From: Sipunculus nudus
Lineage: Eukaryota; Annelida; Sipuncula; Golfingiida; Sipunculidae
DNA length: 64,000 nt
Assembly (NCBI GenBank): GCA_026874595.1
Contig: CM049313.1
Span: forward strand, 15,251,508-15,315,507
Direction: 5' to 3'
Below the pieces are notes generated by a model. It ran no database searches, had not been told where the DNA came from, and saw nothing but the letters and a program-made list of their open reading frames with translations. A program made the translations under genes and the position numbers. Positions 48,028-58,793 of this stretch are shown one piece after another (the stretch's first letter is position 1; every line of letters begins with the position of its first letter).

Positions 48028-49955
48028 GTTTCCATTGCTGCATAGGGCAATGTCTATATAGCGGCCCAGGGATAAGGTCTCTCACTTATATTAGGGTCTG
48101 CTTTTGGTCTGGAGCTGACCTAGTTTGATAGGGATTCTGGCGGAGGAATACATGTAGGCTCAAACTACATTTCTTTTTCAACCTTGGGACGAAAACGAGA
48201 CGCCTAAAATCCTACGTCTCATTAGTCTGATTGCTCCGTGCGCAACATGGTGTTCTTACACAGAAAATCTTGCTATACTAAGACGGTTACAAGAAAGGAT
48301 ACCTGGGACGACTGCAGTCTACAACCGCTGCACGCGCAAGTAGCGTATGATTTCATCATATTTCATATTTATCCACCACACGGTTTTTTTTCTTTGAAAT
48401 GCAGAAATATTCTGTAAATTGCCACGCTTACATGTTTTCTTGTTGAGATATACAATGTACGCATACGTGAATTTAGTTAAAATTATCGATATAAATGAAT
48501 GGATACGGGTCACAGAATGGTACTGTTGAGCGTAATACAATTATATTATTTTGTATGTCTTCCTGTAGGAATGTGTGCGTTATATCTCCGGAAATCTTTC
48601 TAAAGTGTTTCATGAAAATTTGAGGTTGATCTGGAGTGAAGGAGCATGGTTTTCAACCTAGTTAAAACTGTTACACGTCATTTCCTGTTGATAGTAGTTC
48701 AGGTCGATGACATGACATAACAAAGGCGATAACGAGCAAACACTTCCTGCTGAGGTCATTGCTTTGAAATTCGAATAATATCATTGGACATACGTAGTAT
48801 AATAAAGGCACGATAGGTATTCTTTGAGAGCTTTTGTTAGACACACCCTTTCGTATAAAGCTCAGGTGACGTCCATAGTAGTTCTTTCATTTTATCCTCT
48901 AATTAGGAATGCTTGGTTCCACAGGGTATTGCTATTTCTTGCCTTGGTGCAAGGCTGAGAATTACACACCAGGTGACCCGGGCTCCATACTCAGCCTTGA
49001 ACATGTTCTTACGAAATATCGTAGCGGTCCTTCTGATTTATCAGAAGGAAAGAATAAAAGAGTAATTAAGAATAAGATGCAGCTTAAACTATGTTCACTC
49101 TACCTATATATCCTTTATATATCAGTTTCCATACATGTGGAGTCTCCTGTTTATGTTATATATGATATAACAGCATTTTATCATGAAGAGAAGAGCAGAA
49201 GACCATCACTGACACAGCCATGTTGCTGAGGCATGAACTCTGGTCACCCATGACCTGACCTGTGACCTGACCTCTGGTGTACCAGAGTAATTTATTGCTA
49301 ATAAATCTATTTAAAAAAATCTTATTTCATGAATAATACTTATGAGTAAATGATAATATATGGCTACAATAAGTCCTTTATAAGTTTATGGCTATATCTT
49401 TTAAGGTTTTAACAAATTTGCCTATGGAAGTTATGGAAACAATATTTACTATAATTTATTTGGGACAATAATCAGAGGACAACTTTTCTGATATCAATAA
49501 GGTCAAGGACAGGGTCATGTGACAAAAGATAAACATGACCGCATGGCAGGCTAAAAAAACCAACAGGAGTTGAAATCTTAACAATTTCCTTATATGGGCA
49601 CTTCTACATAATTTATTTTTACTCCAGAACAGTTTGTTAGCCATTATTGGTAAGAAATTTGCTAAATTGCCTGCATTTTCTCTGTTTATTTTACAAATAT
49701 CCCAATATACCCCTGCTACGCTTTTCCATAAGAGGATCCCCATAACTGAAATCTCATTTCAGTTATGAACCCATAACAATGCTATTTCGAATACATGGAT
49801 ATGCTGGGCTTTTTAATTTTACAATATGGGACGGTAACTTTGTTAATGGGGATTTTTTATATCAAGTAAATAACAGAAACGATCAATAGTAAAATCGAAA
49901 GATTCATGTCAGAAATGTGGCCTTTATTGAGAGTTCATGAAATATTGTTTTCATA
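48028..49955 (+). repeat. Segmental duplication unit 1 (interrupted)
   Basis: First of three head-to-tail units. The start block TTGCTGCATAGGGCAATGTC and the following CAACCTTGGGACG, AAAATCTTGCTATAC, TCAGGTCGATGACATGACAT and GGAATGCTTGGTTC recur in order in unit 2 (49956-51297), and parts in unit 3 (51298-53945). The unit is split at 48938 by an 841-bp insertion and resumes at GAATACATGGATATGCTGGG (49789). Without the insertion it is about 1.1 kb. Confidence 0.85.
48939..49779. mobile_element. 841-bp insertion with 9-bp target duplication and hairpins
   Basis: In units 2 and 3 the sequence ATTGCTATTTCGAATACATG (or a close variant) is continuous; in unit 1 it is split. TGCTATTTC occurs at 48930-48938 and again at 49780-49788, a clean 9-bp direct repeat around the insert. 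Hairpins sit near both ends: GCCTTG/CAAGGC (48941-48955) at the left and CATAACTGAAAT/ATTTCAGTTATG (49741-49767) at the right, with two more inside (49028-49049 and 49272-49287). The ends are not TIRs of each other. The 106-codon plus frame (which starts upstream, in unit 1) and the 95-codon minus frame are unrecognised. Element class unknown. Confidence 0.7.
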
Positions 49956-51297
49956 GTTGCATAGGGCAGTGTCTATATCCGGGCCCAGGGATAGGGTTTC
50001 TCACTTGTATCAGGGACTGCTTTTGTTCTAGAGCTTACCTAGTTGGAAAAGGATCCTTGCGGAGAAATACCTGTAGGCTCAGACTACATTTCTTTTTCAA
50101 CCTTGGGACGTAAAAAGGACGCCTGAAAGTGTCACTTCGAGATACCTGATGACGTCTTCTTAGTGTGGTAAGACAGATCCAGTTTAAAACGGTTCGTTTA
50201 ACAGTCCGTAACATGTTGTCATAACGATCACTGATTTCATCTACGCACCTCATGCAGCGGTTATACCCTGCAGTTTTCTCAGAACTTCTTTCGTGTAACC
50301 GCTGCTTTAATTAACAAGATATCAGGCTAAGAACACCATATTGCATACAAAGCAAAGAATTTTAACCACACCACTGAAAACGTAGTATCGCATTCTGCTT
50401 CTAACTAACTTTTACATGCCACACCCGCTCTCGATATAACACCGTTTCTGGCACAGGGCCAAAAATCTGACAAACGAGAGCGGATGTCCTGGTGTAATCA
50501 AACAAATGCGAGCGGGTATCGCATGTTTCAAAGTTTGAGCTGGATGCATAATGCGATACTACGTCTCTTTGGTCCGAATACACTTCTTTACTCCGTGCGC
50601 ATCATGGTGTTCTTACCCAGAAAATCTTGCTATACAAAGCAGCGGTTACACGAAAGGATATCCGTGACGAATGAAGTGTATAACCGTTACATTTCATCAT
50701 ATTTCATATTTTATTCCATCACGTGGTATTTTTTCTAAAAAGGGAGCAACGTTCTGCTGCATGTAAATTGCACCCTTGCATGTTTTCTTATTTAGGAAAA
50801 CAATCCCAGAATTGCTTCCAAATGATTGATGAAATTTTGCAAAGAGGTTGATCTTAGGTAAAGAAGCATGGTTTTCAACTGATTACAAAGGTATACGCAC
50901 GCTCTGAGTTCAAACTATTAAACGTCATTTCCCGGTGATAGTTGATCAGGTCGATGACATTACATAACAAAGGCGATAATAAGCAATCAGTTCCTGCTGA
51001 GGCCATTTCTTTGAACTTCGAATAATATCATTTGACATACGTAGTATAATAAAGGCACGACAGGTATTCTTTGATAAAATTCTTCCATTTTATCCTCTAA
51101 TTGGGAATGCTTGGTTCAACGGGGCATTGCTATTTCGAATACATGGATATGCTGGGCTTTTTAATTATACAATTTCACCCGGTATCTTTGTTATTGGGAA
51201 TTTGTGATATCAATAAAATAACAGAAACTATTTAAGGTAAAAACGAATTATTTAAATCAGGAATGTGGCCTTTATAAAGAGTTCATGAAATATTGTT
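49956..51297 (+). repeat. Segmental duplication unit 2 (with foldback)
   Basis: It starts TTGCATAGGGCAGTGTCTAT and ends just before the same motif of unit 3. It is about 250-350 bp longer than uninterrupted units 1 and 3 because of an internal inverted duplication (50240-50700). CAGGTCGATGACATTACATA and GGGAATGCTTGGTTCAAC anchor the right half. Confidence 0.85.
50240..50700. repeat. ~460-bp imperfect foldback inside unit 2
   Basis: The arm 50240-50402 (TCTACGCACCTCATGCAGCG, CGTGTAACCGCTGC, ACGTAGTATCGCATTCTGC) is the reverse complement of 50545-50700 (GCATAATGCGATACTACGT, GCAGCGGTTACACGAAAGGA, GTATAACCG), with mismatches. The centre carries CGCTCTCG and CGAGAGCG in inverted order. Unit 1 has only the right-hand arm (48225-48340), so the left arm arose by inverted duplication in unit 2. 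Confidence 0.75.
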
Positions 51298-53945
51298 TTA
51301 ATTGTTGCATAGGGCAATCTCTAAATCCCGGCCAAGGGATAGGGTCTCTCACTTGTATTAGGGACTGTCTTTGTTCTAGAGCTGCTTTAGTTGAGAGCAG
51401 CTGTCCTTGTGTAATCAAACCTGTACAAGGAACGTATGATTTCATCATATTTTATTCTTTTTTTAATCCAAAACACGGATTTAGTTTTCACAAGTGACCC
51501 ATGGGTCATGATGCTCAGCCGACTAACATGTTGACAATATGTCCTTGCACAGGCAACTTATTAAGATAATGAAGGTGGCATCATCGTTCATGCATATTAG
51601 CTTAAGTTTATCAAGACCCACAAGCACACAAAATTTGATAACAAGCCAACCAGCTTTTAATGAGGAATCTTGCAATTTGTCTGCATTATTTCTGGCTTGC
51701 TCAAGCATACCCCAAAACTCTGAGAATATAGGTATCATTGACCCAATTCAGGTTTCTGGGGTCATTATTGAGGAACTATCAGGATGTCAAGTTGGAAGAT
51801 TCTGGGTCCAATGGTTATGATTTGTGTCCAACTTTGGTATCGAATTTTCAATTATTCTGGAGGGTGGGTGCTTATAAGCCCCATAGCTCAGAGAATATAG
51901 GCAACTGAGACCTAATTTAACTTTTCCAAGGAGACTTTTCATGGACCTCCCTGGATTTCAAGTGAGAATATTCTAGGTCCAATGTTAATGATTTGTGCCC
52001 TGCTTTTGTATCAAATTTTCAATTATATTTGGGGGTGCTTATAAGCCCTATAGCTCAGAGAATATGGGTAACAGAGACCTAATTCCAAGGATTTTTTCAC
52101 GGACCTCCCTGGTTGTCAAATTAGAAGATTCTGGGTCCAATGGTTATGATTTGTGCCCTTTAAATGGATGACTGCATCTCTAAAGGTATAAAAATAGAAA
52201 AAAAAATCAGGTGGCGCAACCAGTCTGCAGGAACTGATGAAACACTCAGTCATGAATATGCATACAAAGATCCATGATGATCATACATTAGTTGTTAAGA
52301 TACTGTAGCATTTGTATGGAATTTTTAAATATTCTGGAGGGGGGGGGGGGGAGGACTTCATAGCGCCATAACTCGGGGAATGCTGGTAACAGATACCTAA
52401 TTAAAAGTTTCCAGGGAGATTTTTCATGGACCTCCCTGGATGTCAAGTTGATAGATTCCAGGTCCAATGATTACAATTTGTGCCCTGTTAACAGACGACT
52501 GCATCTTTTAAGATCTCAAAATTAAAAATAAAAATGCATAAATATTCGAAAAATCCAGGTGGCGCCACCAGTCTGCAGGAACTGATGAAACACTCCATGA
52601 TGAATATGCATGCAAAGAATCATGGCGATCGATGCACTCGTTGTTAAGATACTAGAACTTTTCTATCAATCTTTAAATTATTCTAGGGGGTAGTTCTGAG
52701 CCCCATAGCTCGGACAATATGGGTGACAGGGACCTAATTTCAGGTATACAAGGAGACCCTTTATGGGCCTCCCTGCATATTAAGAAAGAAAATTTTAGGT
52801 CCAGTAGTTACGATTTGTGCCCTGTTAACAGATGACCGCATCTTTGGAGGTCTCAAATAAAGAATCATGGTGACCAATGCATTAGTTGTTCAGATACTTG
52901 AGCTTTTGTATTAATTTTTCCAATATTCTGGGGGGGGGGGGGTACTTCGGAGCCCCATAGCTTAGATTTTATGGGTAACAGAAACCTAATTTCTGGTTTC
53001 CAATGAGAATTTTCAAGGGCCTCTCTAGATGTAAAGTTAGAAGATTCCAGAACCAGCGGTTACGATTTGTGCCTGCTTAACGGAAAGACAGACGGACGGA
53101 CGGACGCCGGACAAAGAGCGATCGCTATAACTAAGATGACTTTCAGTCAGCTCAGCTAAAAATGGAGCAATGTTCTGCTGCCGGTAAATTGCCACGCTTG
53201 CATGTTTTCCTGTTCAGGAGAACAATGTACGCATACGTGTAATTTAGTTAAAATTATTGATGAAATTGAATGGATAGCGGTTATAGAACGGTGCTGATGA
53301 GCGTGAAAGAATTAATCTTTCATTGTTTTGTTCGTCTCCCTGTAAGAATGTGTGCGGTATATCCACGAAAATTTTTGAAAAAGTGATCGATAGAATTTTG
53401 CAAAGAGGTTGATCTGGAGTAAAGAAGCATGATTTTTAACGGATTAATTTTTTTTTCATGTATGACCAAGGTATACGTACGCTCTGAGTTCAAATAATTA
53501 CGCGTTAATTCCTATTGATTGTAGGTCAGGTCGATGACATGACTTAACAAAGGCAATAACAAGCAAACAGTTCCTGCTGCGGCCAATGCTTTCAAATTTA
53601 AAAAAAATACCATTGAACATATGTAGGATGATAAAGGCACAATACATATTTTTTGAAAGCATTTATTAGACCCACCCATTCGTAGGAAGCTCAGGTGATG
53701 GCCATCGCAGTTCTTTCATTTTTCCTGTTAATTGGGAATGCTTGGTTCATTTAAGGTGCCAGAGGGCATTACTGTTTCGAATACATGGATAAGCCAGACT
53801 CTTATGCAGTATAAAACCGTAACTTTGTTTATGGGGATTTGTTATCTCAATAAAATAACACATACTAGTAAAAATTAAAACGAAATCTTCAAATCAGGAA
53901 TGTGGCCTTCATATAGAGTTCATGTAAATATTATGTTTTTAGAAA
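51298..53945 (+). repeat. Segmental duplication unit 3 (interrupted)
   Basis: The left part 51298-51484 begins TTGCATAGGGCAATCTCTAA. It is cut by a ~1.67-kb insertion, and the right part resumes at about 53156 with GGAGCAATGTTCTGCTGCCG, running through AATTGCCACGCTTGCATG, CAGGTCGATGACATGACTTA and GAATACATGGATAAGCCAGA to GTGGCCTTCATATAGAGTTC. Comparison with unit 2 (GGGAGCAACGTTCTGCTGCA) fixes the rejoining point. Without the insertion the unit is about 1 kb. Confidence 0.8.
51485..53155. mobile_element. ~1.67-kb insertion built of internal tandem repeats
   Basis: The insert starts near AGTTTTCACAAGTGACCC and ends ...AGTCAGCTCAGCTAAAAA. It contains six diverged tandem units beginning near 51716, 51881, 52049, 52365, 52699 and 52957, each opening with a CATAGCTCAGAGAATATGGG-type block and continuing GGACCTCCCTGGATGTCAAG and GGTCCAATGGTTATGATTTG. 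Units are about 165, 165, 316, 334, 258 and 200 bp, so some lack an internal block with CAGGTGGCGCCACCAGTCTG. The tail has a GACGGACGGACGCCGG run. I recall similar tails in bivalve dispersed repeats, unverified. The 93-codon plus frame at 51539-51820 is not recognised. Confidence 0.7.
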
Positions 53946-56258
53946 GCACAGAAGCGTTAACGGGTACAACATTAATGCAGAAATATCTTTAACCTCTTCC
54001 TCCTAAACACTGCTTGATTGAGCAGGGTTTGGTGGGTTTCGCCACTAATCGGCTAACACAAAAAAAGCATGTTTAGACATACAGGAGCGGGGTATAGCGG
54101 GATTAAAACACAATGCGCAATGCGATACCTGTACACATTGGCCAAGATATTCTTGGACCTGTCCCATCCGCATGCTGGAGGATTCAGGAGAAACCAGCCA
54201 TGTTAGAGCAAGCAGTGGATAAGTGAAGTAGTTATAAAATGCATGTAGCTCAAAACAATTGAATAAATGTATGTATTTAACGGGCAGCTGTGCGGTGCGC
54301 AGCAAATATGTATAAATAGTCCTTACGCACTTACAAAAATGTAAAGCGCATGTAGCCTTTATTGGTACACAGATTCATAACTTTCAAACTTTGTTTAAGT
54401 TGATGTGTCCGGATAGGTATTGATTTTACGGTTGGATACAGTTCAATTTCATATTAATCATTTCTGGTCTATTGCTCTTGTGTGCTACTTCACTCTCTAT
54501 GGTCCTTTTATTCTTTAAATTACAAAAGGCACAAACTGTCAAAAAAAAAATGTATTTGTATATAACTAAATTCAATTAATATAAAGAAATCTGGACGGAG
54601 ATAAATGAGATGTCTCCAGTCTCATTTAGATTCCCACGTGAAGGGGTCTGATGGTTACATTGTGCGTAAGATACACGGGATAAGACGAAGCTTAATCGTT
54701 CAAGGTCAGACCGGGAACGTTATTGGATATAAATATTTCAGGCGTGGCACATGATTTATGACCAATCCCAGGAACGCTGGTCAAGATCTGCGGAGCTCTT
54801 GCTGTCCCAGATAATTTAGTCAATTCACGATAGAAAACTCTTCTTAGGCATGATTGGGCTTAGTATCGGGCTGAGGGTGGATTAAGGTTTATGGGTGTAG
54901 TGGACAGATAAAAAAATAATTTAGTCCGAATTATTCAACTAAAACTGTGGTAAAACTTCCAGTGATTGTTCAATCATTTTCAGAATAAAGAAATAGGAAG
55001 CTCTTGGCTGAGACACATTTTGAGGCCCAGCTTTAATTGCATTCTACAAAAAACAGCTTGTCTGTATTTCAATCAAAAGAGAGTCAGTTAATCCTTATCT
55101 TGCAGGAGGCCATGACATTTGTAAACCCGGCAGTAAAAGACATTTTAAAGAAAATTTATAAGACATTTGTGTATTGATTAAATTTGTTGATATTTATCGA
55201 TTCTTGTCAGAGCTATTCATGTTCTTTTTGATATATCCCTGAAAAGTTCATAACAGTATTGGTACTATTCAGAGACAACGATGATCGTATTGATTTAATA
55301 GGATATATCGATAAAAGTCTAATGAATATATCTGTCAGTTACATAGGCAAATGCAAATATAACATGGTAGCTGGTGTTAAACTTATCACATTCCACATTA
55401 TTTAAAAAGGGCTGCCTAGGATAAACCAGTATTCAAATCATGGCTTTCTGTTGACCCATTTTATAAGCAATAAATCTTCTGAGTTGGTCTTACAGAATTT
55501 CCAAAGGGGGCTGAGTATTGTATCTTGTAGTAATTTTCCAGTAGAACAGCGTTGATGTTCATGCCATTCTCTAGATTACCGGGATTAAAGTGAAGCAGTA
55601 TTCAGCCGCACGCGTTTCATGTGTAAGGCCACATCGGTTCAACAATTAGCGGGCCGTCGGGTCACAATCTCCGAGAAAAATCGCATTTACTCCCTTTATC
55701 AGTAGGAGTAGCATCTATTAATGTTGACACATTCTGTGAACATTTGCATGCCAGGTAATCCGGGAAAGCTTTTCATGCGTACTTCAGCCAAAAGATTGGG
55801 TTACTGGCCGGTCCTCCGTGCGGTAACAGTCTGTCGCTAACTGTCATTCAGGGCTGCTGAAGCTGACACGGCTGTGACAGGGTTCGCTCTTGTGCCTTCA
55901 ACCGACGTCAAATACGTTGACAGCACCAATACACTCCATAACGCGTTCTGTAAGCACTCGGTGGATAATGTTAAGAAACAAGACTCCGAGTCCTTATGGC
56001 AACAGAATGTCGATTTCAGAATGAAAACCAAAACACTTCCTTGTTTACGTTTTCCTAACACATGAAACCTTCCAATTCTTACCTGATAAACAGAGAACCC
56101 GGAATACTAATTTTGACCGTCACTGGGACCCTAAGGATATAGATTAAATGTATAGACGTTACATAACATGATATTATTAGTATTATTTTAAAACCTCTGA
56201 TTCAGACTACAAATATTGCAGAGCGCTGGCAGAGAGTGGGCTGATAAGGTCTTGGTCT
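53946..56258. other. No firmly supported gene
   Basis: AT-rich, with unrecognised small frames. One weak exon candidate is listed at 55852-55948. Confidence 0.45.
55852..55948 (+). CDS. Possible internal exon, unknown product
   Basis: CTAACTGTCATTCAG (55837-55851) looks like a branch point plus 3' splice site. It is followed by an open frame reading AAEADTAVTGFALVPSTDVK and continuing about 12 residues to a donor-like GTAAGC at 55949. If the donor is not used the frame runs on to a TGA at about 56065 (about 70 codons in all). Codon use looks less AT-biased than its neighbourhood. No domain is recognised, no partner exon was found, and the opposite strand is also open, so this is only a weak candidate. 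Confidence 0.18.
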
Positions 56259-56260
56259 TT

Positions 56261-56400
56261 GGAGCATTGGATTCTCTGTTTGGAGAGGGAGTACTCTGTT
56301 TGGAGAGGGAGTTCTCTGTTTGGAGAGGGAGTACTCTGTTTGGAGAGGGAGTTCTCCGTTTGGAGAGGGAGTACTCTGTGTGGAGCGGGGGCTCCTCTGT
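56261..56400. repeat. 20-bp minisatellite, 7 copies with alternating variants
   Basis: Unit TGGAGAGGGAGTACTCTGTT. In the five central units the positions GTAC and GTTC strictly alternate, implying a 40-bp higher-order unit. The first and last units are more diverged. Stop-free in several phases, it yields Leu-Phe-Gly-Glu-Gly-Val-Leu type repetitive frames on the plus strand and a Leu-Pro-Leu-Gln-Thr-Glu type on the minus strand; none is supported as a protein. Confidence 0.95.
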
Positions 56401-57530
56401 TTGAACCTCTAGGGAAACTATTTAAGTTGCAGATCATGGCTTCTAGATTTTTTTCTATCCCTGTGCCTACTAAACCTGGAGTCTATAACGCAAAATAATA
56501 CATTATCATTCGTATCACAGTGTTATACCTATATCGTCCAATAGACATTACCACCAACAAGCCAAGGAACTAACCCAAAAAATAAAATCCGAAAGAGTAC
56601 ATTTTCCTGGTCTTTGGCGCGATGAGGTTGCTTATATCATCAAGAAGGAATAAATGTATGTCAGACTCAAGTGTTCCAAGTCGTATAGACCATTCAGATT
56701 GGATTCCTATTGTGGTTTACAGATAAATGAATTGGATTTTTAACGAGGTACGAAAAAACGAGGTTCTTCTGTATTTATAACACATGTTGATAGCGGTAGA
56801 CTGGTGACGTCATTCACTGGACCAATTTAGCGGAGGCCTCAGAGGGATAATGTTTGCATTATTGTGGGATTATGTAAAACGTTGTGAACTGCGGGTCAGC
56901 GATGCTCATTTCCAACGCTACAAATCATATATTACTGAATATATTATGTATAATAATTCTTGAATACTTCATTATATATATTTTTATTTTATATATACAT
57001 TTATATATATTATAAATACTGAATAAACTGTCTATCACATCACTGTAATACGTACAATATTAATCATTTCTCTCCTTTTTAAATCAATTTTGATTTCTTG
57101 TACTTGGGATGTTTTGTACTTTTAATCTGACGTGAAAGATCTTTTTTATGCATTATTTTTATAAAAACAAATCAAACTAAAATTATTATTATTGTCTTGT
57201 GAAGTGAACCGTCGGCGTTATACGTTTCAGGAGGGACTTCAAAGAACATGTCCTGTTATGCCAGGTAGGCCTATTATCATACGGTGAACCCCCAATCAAA
57301 AAGGAAACCGGACTAACCTACATTGTTTGCTTGAAAGCAGACACGACATATCCAGACTTAATAAAACCTTGATAGCTTGTTGTATTGATAAATTTATGTT
57401 TGATGTAACTGAGCATCAATCAGTCAATATGTGAGGTAATTCATTTATAATGACATATCAGTCCGTCTGAGTTCAGGTGGGTTATCTTGGCCGCTCCTCA
57501 GACAGAATTGATGCTAGAATACTCATTTGT
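56401..57530. other. No supported gene
   Basis: Very AT-rich from 56930 to 57180 (TATATA-rich without a clean array). No repeats or genes recognised. Confidence 0.5.
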
Positions 57531-57533
57531 CAC

Positions 57534-57839
57534 TCAGTACCAGTGTCGGGGATATCGTTTCCTCGTTTTGTTTATTCCACATAATTCTAGGTGAAGAGAA
57601 TCCGGCAGAAGGTCTCTAAATATATCCACGCATAGCCGTAAAGAAGGGCAGTGTCGCAAAGCGCTATATTCTGAACAAAGCTGTAGCCGAGGTGTATGTT
57701 GCATTGTTTTTTTTATATAGTCTTCATTCCTTAAAACAGGAATAGACAGGTAAAGTTTAAATAAATCCACGATATCATCTGTCTTTGAAGCTAAGCTGTC
57801 TATCAGCTGTCGTTTGACCACGAGGTTAGGGTCACTGAC
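57534..57839 (-). CDS. Candidate exon encoding a CARD-like (death-fold) segment
   Basis: The best protein-like frame in the window. On the minus strand, TTTATTTCTTTAAGAG (pyrimidine-rich, ending AG) precedes an open frame of about 101 codons that starts VSDPNLVVKRQLIDSLASKT and ends at TGA (57534-57536). The order of hydrophobic helices is RQLIDSLA, DDIVDLFKLYLS, then VLRNEDYIKK, a central LRHCPSLRLCVDIFRDLL and SLHLELC. The VL-x-x-EDY turn and the late FRDLLPDSLHLEL helix resemble CARD domains of the death-fold superfamily (known role: homotypic assembly in apoptosis and innate immunity). No in-frame ATG opens it before residue 40 or so, so it would need splicing from an upstream exon. The resemblance is by eye only; it may be chance or a pseudogene fragment. 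Confidence 0.32.
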   Translation of the reverse strand, partial: VSDPNLVVKRQLIDSLASKTDDIVDLFKLYLSIPVLRNEDYIKKTMQHTPRLQLCSEYSALRHCPSLRLCVDIFRDLLPDSLHLELCGINKTRKRYPRHWY

Positions 57840-57849
57840 CTCTTAAAGA

Positions 57850-57965
57850 AATAAACATCCTCGAGCATGCGCATTGCACGTAATGATCGTCTGCTGTGTT
57901 CTGTACCAAGGTTAAATATCGAAGGCTTTGTCACGTGACATAAAGTACAAACCAGAGGCTGCGAC
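57850..57965 (-). promoter_or_regulatory. NRF-1-like and palindromic E-box sites upstream of the CARD-like frame
   Basis: GAGCATGCGCATTGCACG (57863-57880) contains an NRF-1-type TGCGCA core, and GTCACGTGAC (about 57931-57940) is a perfect E-box palindrome. Both lie within 120 bp upstream of the minus-strand frame at 57534-57839. Together they could mark a TATA-less promoter, but then the frame would lack an early ATG, so promoter and splice-acceptor readings compete. Confidence 0.25.
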
Positions 57966-58793
57966 AGGAACCTCGAAAATTAAGATATATTTTATATAAT
58001 TCTCGTCATTGCACATATTTCGTTTTAGACCTTTTTTGTCAAAACATCGAACCCAAACATTTCGTATTTAACTTCGTCACCAGCGAAGAAGATGAGGGTC
58101 AATAGCTCTACAGAGCCTCATTTATATTGGTCCAACATATGAGCGACTATATATATCTATTTTGCATGTAACACTATTATCAGCATTTTGAAATCGGAGG
58201 TACCTGTATCCTATTTTAACATTCATGGGTTACTTAGTTAAAATTTACTTTAGAATATGCTGTCTGATGGTTTGGTCTGTTTTGGTCGGATTGTGAATAT
58301 ATTACGTGAAAATATATGTATAAGAAAATGAACTTATTAAATCAAATTTCTGAAACGATACAGGAGAAGAGAGGAATTAAATGTATACTTTGAGCTTAAT
58401 TTGGTCTATAATTACAAGAATTATTACAAGGAAGTTTCCTTCTTTATTTTCTCTTTATATGAGAACATGTCCAACAGGCATCGACTGACTTTGTGTCTTA
58501 GCCGTATGTTCCTGACTCCGTGAAACGTGAGTGATGATGTAAAATAGGTGATGAAGACAACTGACACCTTTTTAATATTAAAGTATTGTATACGGTCAGT
58601 GGTCACTTCAGGCTATTTGTCCTATCGGTGGTGGGGTTTGATAGAAGATTAACACAAAGAAACAACGCTTTGCAAAAGATAATTGCCACGTAAAAAGTGG
58701 CGTGTACAAAGGAAAGTTAAAACCACTGGCTCAGTAAAGGTTTCACTGGGAGGCTGAACTATTCTCCAGTCTGCTTACATAAAAGACACTTAC
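57966..58793. other. No supported gene (possible intron)
   Basis: AT-rich, without recognised repeats. If the two minus-strand exon candidates belong together, this would be the intron between them. Confidence 0.35.

Noticed and set aside
52220-52600. CTGATGAAAC motifs as hammerhead cores in the tandem insertion
   Set aside because: No stem II between CTGATGA and the A-rich part, and no pairing flanks.
53286-53310. CTGATGAGCGTGAAA as a hammerhead core
   Set aside because: Stem II would be only about three bases with no loop, and unit 1 has a different sequence at the same place.
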